Shown here one piece after another: positions 33,019 to 35,031 of a DNA stretch of 35,031 bases (positions are counted from its first letter, which is position 1; every line of letters starts with the position of its first letter). The stretch is from Desulfobacterales bacterium (GTDB lineage: Bacteria > Desulfobacterota > Desulfobacteria > Desulfobacterales > UBA5852): positions 1 through 35,031 of the forward strand of contig JASJCV010000013.1 in NCBI GenBank assembly GCA_030065275.1, written 5' to 3'. Below the pieces are notes generated by a model, which was given only the letters and a program-made list of their open reading frames with translations, ran no database searches and was not told the DNA's origin. A program made the translations under genes and the position numbers.

Positions 33019-33964
33019 GCTGCGACTCCCTGCTGATCCGGGGGTCAAGAACGGTGTAGCCGATATCGACCACGGCGTTGACGACGACATAGACCACCGT
33101 AATGATCAATACACAGCCCTGGACCAGAGCATAGTCCCGCGAAAAAATGCCTGCGATCAGCAGGCTGCCGATACCCGGCAGGGCAAAGATGGATTCAACG
33201 ACAACAGCGGCGCCGATCCAGTGGCCGAACTGCAGCCCCAGAATGGTCGCCAGAGAAAGGGCGGACGGCTTGAGGGCATCGCGCAGGAGGATGCGCCAGG
33301 TCGGCATTCCTTTGGCCCGGGCCATGAGGATAAAATCTGCTTTGAGCGTCTGAATCATGTCCGCACGCAGGACACGCATCAGCGGAACCCATTCGACCAG
33401 GGCGATGCTGAAGGCCGGCAGAAGGATGCTGCGGAGGTTTTGGCCCAGGCCTTCGGAAAGCGGCACAAATCCTGTGGCGGGAAGCCAGTCGAGCTCCAGG
33501 GCGAAAAAAAAGACCAGCAGAAGGGCCATAATGAAGCTCGGGATGGACAGGGTGGCAAAAGCGGTGGCCGTGATGCCGCGGTCGAGCAGGGAGCGATTGG
33601 TGTGGGCGCAGACAATGCCCGCCGGAAGGGCCAGCAGCAGGGCCATGAACTGGGAGACGACAATCAGCTCGACGGTTACCGGCAGCCGCTGCCGGATGGC
33701 AACGGCCACGGGTTCGTAGTTGATGTAGGAAGTCCCCAGATCCCCAGTGACGACACGACCCAGCCAGCGAAGATAGCGTTCCCCCATGGAGCGGTCGAGC
33801 CCGAGTTCGCGGCGGATGGCCTGGATATCTTCCTGCGCCGCCGCCTCACCACCCAGGACGTGGGCCAGATCCCCGGGAAGCGTGTCGAGCATCGCAAAGG
33901 TGATGGCCGACACCGTGAAAACGACCACCAGCAGGCGGGCCAATTTGCGTGTCATCAACGCCAT
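33011..33964 (-). CDS. DppB/OppB-type ABC transporter permease
   Basis: A protein of 317 residues. It has the DppB start (KLARLLVVVFTVSAITFAML), the periplasmic region with LDRSMGERYLRWLGRVVTGDLGTSY and RQRLPVTVELIV, and the EAA loop (LKADFILMARAKGMPTWRILLRDALKPS) followed by VVVESIFALPGIGSLL. This is a complete partner for the DppC-type gene downstream, whose start overlaps its end. The substrate may be peptides, nickel or similar solutes; the sequence does not decide. Confidence 0.93.
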   Translation of the reverse strand: MALMTRKLARLLVVVFTVSAITFAMLDTLPGDLAHVLGGEAAAQEDIQAIRRELGLDRSMGERYLRWLGRVVTGDLGTSYINYEPVAVAIRQRLPVTVELIVVSQFMALLLALPAGIVCAHTNRSLLDRGITATAFATLSIPSFIMALLLVFFFALELDWLPATGFVPLSEGLGQNLRSILLPAFSIALVEWVPLMRVLRADMIQTLKADFILMARAKGMPTWRILLRDALKPSALSLATILGLQFGHWIGAAVVVESIFALPGIGSLLIAGIFSRDYALVQGCVLIITVVYVVVNAVVDIGYTVLDPRISRESQHG

Positions 33965-33990
33965 GCGCGCTCCGGGCTTTCTTCACGTGG

Positions 33991-35031
33991 TCAGATGCAA
34001 ACGTCAGACGGCGGGCGAACGGCGATATCGCCGGCGGCGTTTTTCCAGGCTTCGTAGCCGGCGCTTTCCAGCGTGTTAATTGCGCCATCCAAAAATCCCT
34101 CTGACACGAGTTGCTGCCACATGGCCGCCATCCGGTCCCGGATCGCGCTGCGGGGTATTTCCTCCGGCGGCGGCAGCAGGAACCCATCCGCATCGCGCCG
34201 GCCGATACGCTTCTGCGCCAGCAGCGTGTCGACGCGCTTGCTGAATGCAGGCCAGAAGGAAGGCGCGGCGCGGATCACTCCCATCAGATCGGCCAGCAGG
34301 GTTGCCTCGCGATCCCCGGCGTGAATCGTGAAATAGGGCATGATGCCCAGGGACCGCAGGTTTTCGAAACTGAAGGCAAATTCACAGGGAATCAAGGCGC
34401 CGTCCGTCGCGCGGTAGACGGTGTAGCGCGAGTCGATGCCGAAACCGCTTGTACCGGCAATCAGCAGACCGTTTTCTCCGAGGAGCGCCGCTGTCTTCCG
34501 CAGCATCTCTCTTTGCGCCGGGAGCTGGAAGTAAACGAGAACATTCATGCAGCGAACCGCCTGCACCGGCGGTAGTTTGAGCGTTTCGATAGCGGTTTCC
34601 ATGAAAGTGAGGTTGGTCGATTCGAATTCGCGAATCGGATTGTGGATCAGGCGATGGCCGTCCCAGGCCGCGGTTCCGACCGCACCGCTCCCCGGATTTG
34701 CAAGTCGAGGGGCAAGTGTTTCGAAGAGGGTCTCGAAATGCTTCCGGGTTGCCTGGGGATCGGTATACATCATCAGTCCGCTACGGGTCATCATGGGTTG
34801 GAAATACTGATACATGCCTTCAGCGTCAAAACAGGCATAATGCCCTTCGCTGTCATAGGCGACATAGGTGGCGAAAAAGCGATCCACGCCGAAAATACGC
34901 CAATGCGGCAATGCGCGTGCCGTGTCGACCGTCGTCACGGGCGGGAAACCGCAGCCCAGATCGGCAAACACAGGGGGTGACGTCATCCGGGACCAATCCT
35001 GAGCGGCGACGTAGACATCGAGCTTCCGGTG
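33991..35031 (-). CDS. SAM-dependent methyltransferase-like protein, 5' end outside window
   Basis: The minus-strand frame is open to the right edge: 15 further codons (HRKLDVYVAAQDWSR) precede the listed start at 34986, so the gene begins outside. The visible part has FADLGCGFPP, a glycine-rich S-adenosylmethionine-binding loop, HWRIFGVDRFFATYVAYD at the second strand, and AVRCMNVLVYF at motif IV. The C-terminal half (ENGLLIAGTSGFGIDSRYTVYR, then helices) is not recognised. It lies 26 bases upstream of the dppB-type gene in the same operon. The type of substrate is unknown, and the call rests on the N-terminal fold. Confidence 0.72.
   Translation of the reverse strand, partial: HRKLDVYVAAQDWSRMTSPPVFADLGCGFPPVTTVDTARALPHWRIFGVDRFFATYVAYDSEGHYACFDAEGMYQYFQPMMTRSGLMMYTDPQATRKHFETLFETLAPRLANPGSGAVGTAAWDGHRLIHNPIREFESTNLTFMETAIETLKLPPVQAVRCMNVLVYFQLPAQREMLRKTAALLGENGLLIAGTSGFGIDSRYTVYRATDGALIPCEFAFSFENLRSLGIMPYFTIHAGDREATLLADLMGVIRAAPSFWPAFSKRVDTLLAQKRIGRRDADGFLLPPPEEIPRSAIRDRMAAMWQQLVSEGFLDGAINTLESAGYEAWKNAAGDIAVRPPSDVCI

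Noticed and set aside
32975-34057. 360-residue + strand ORF opposite the permease genes
   Set aside because: Very rich in Gln, Asp and Gly and low in hydrophobic residues, as expected from antisense of membrane-protein genes.

Overview
The window looks like a chromosomal segment of a high-GC, strictly or facultatively anaerobic, Gram-negative bacterium. A sulfate-reducer-like member of the Desulfobacterota is my best guess. The reasons are the nitrogenase operon order nifH-nifI1-nifI2-nifD-nifK-nifE-nifN-nifB, a NifD with the long clostridial-type insertion paired with a short NifK, envelope genes of the Pqi type, lipoproteins, and sigma-54/NifA control. The taxonomic statement is inference; no rRNA gene is present.

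Layout. 1-572: 3' end of a PLP-dependent ornithine/lysine/diaminopimelate-type decarboxylase. 573-1349: no convincing gene. 1350-5166: two proteins that both carry a family-3 solute-binding domain, an MltF-like lytic transglycosylase and an unusual fusion of a dicarboxylate/amino-acid symporter (SDF) fold with a C-terminal binding domain. 5274-8785: a tightly coupled pqi operon (PqiA as two separate half-proteins, PqiB with three MCE domains, PqiC lipoprotein), presumably an envelope lipid-transport system. 8786-9135: an AT-rich leader before nifA.

9136-24930 is a nitrogen-fixation and molybdate island. It holds nifA, a convergent small lipoprotein gene, then nifH behind a sigma-54 -24/-12 promoter and a perfect NifA upstream site, nifI1 and nifI2 (PII-like post-translational switch), nifDK, nifEN, nifB, a thioredoxin-fold [2Fe-2S] ferredoxin, two small unrecognised genes, modB-modA-modC, and a GNAT acetyltransferase whose start lies inside modC. 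These genes supply the regulator, the catalytic proteins, the cofactor scaffold, the NifB radical-SAM step, an electron carrier and molybdenum uptake. nifV, nifU, nifS and nifX are not in the window, so homocitrate and Fe-S supply must come from elsewhere. Three junctions in the operon (nifK/nifE, nifN/nifB, nifB/ferredoxin) hold sizeable structured non-coding DNA. Two of these are about 145-148 bp palindromes, each with a small hairpin exactly at its centre.

25150-30563 is a mixed region, mostly on the + strand: a protein with two ribbon-helix-helix-like segments behind a perfect inverted repeat, a degraded-looking stretch, an EF-hand lipoprotein on the minus strand, two proteins of unknown function (one a lipoprotein), a PlsB-like acyltransferase, a retropepsin-like aspartic protease with a DUF4124 domain, and a DUF2784 membrane protein. 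30874-35031 is a minus-strand operon: a methyltransferase-like protein running off the right edge, DppB/OppB- and DppC/OppC-type permeases, an alpha/beta hydrolase, and a frameshifted metallo-beta-lactamase-fold remnant that still has its Tat-type signal.
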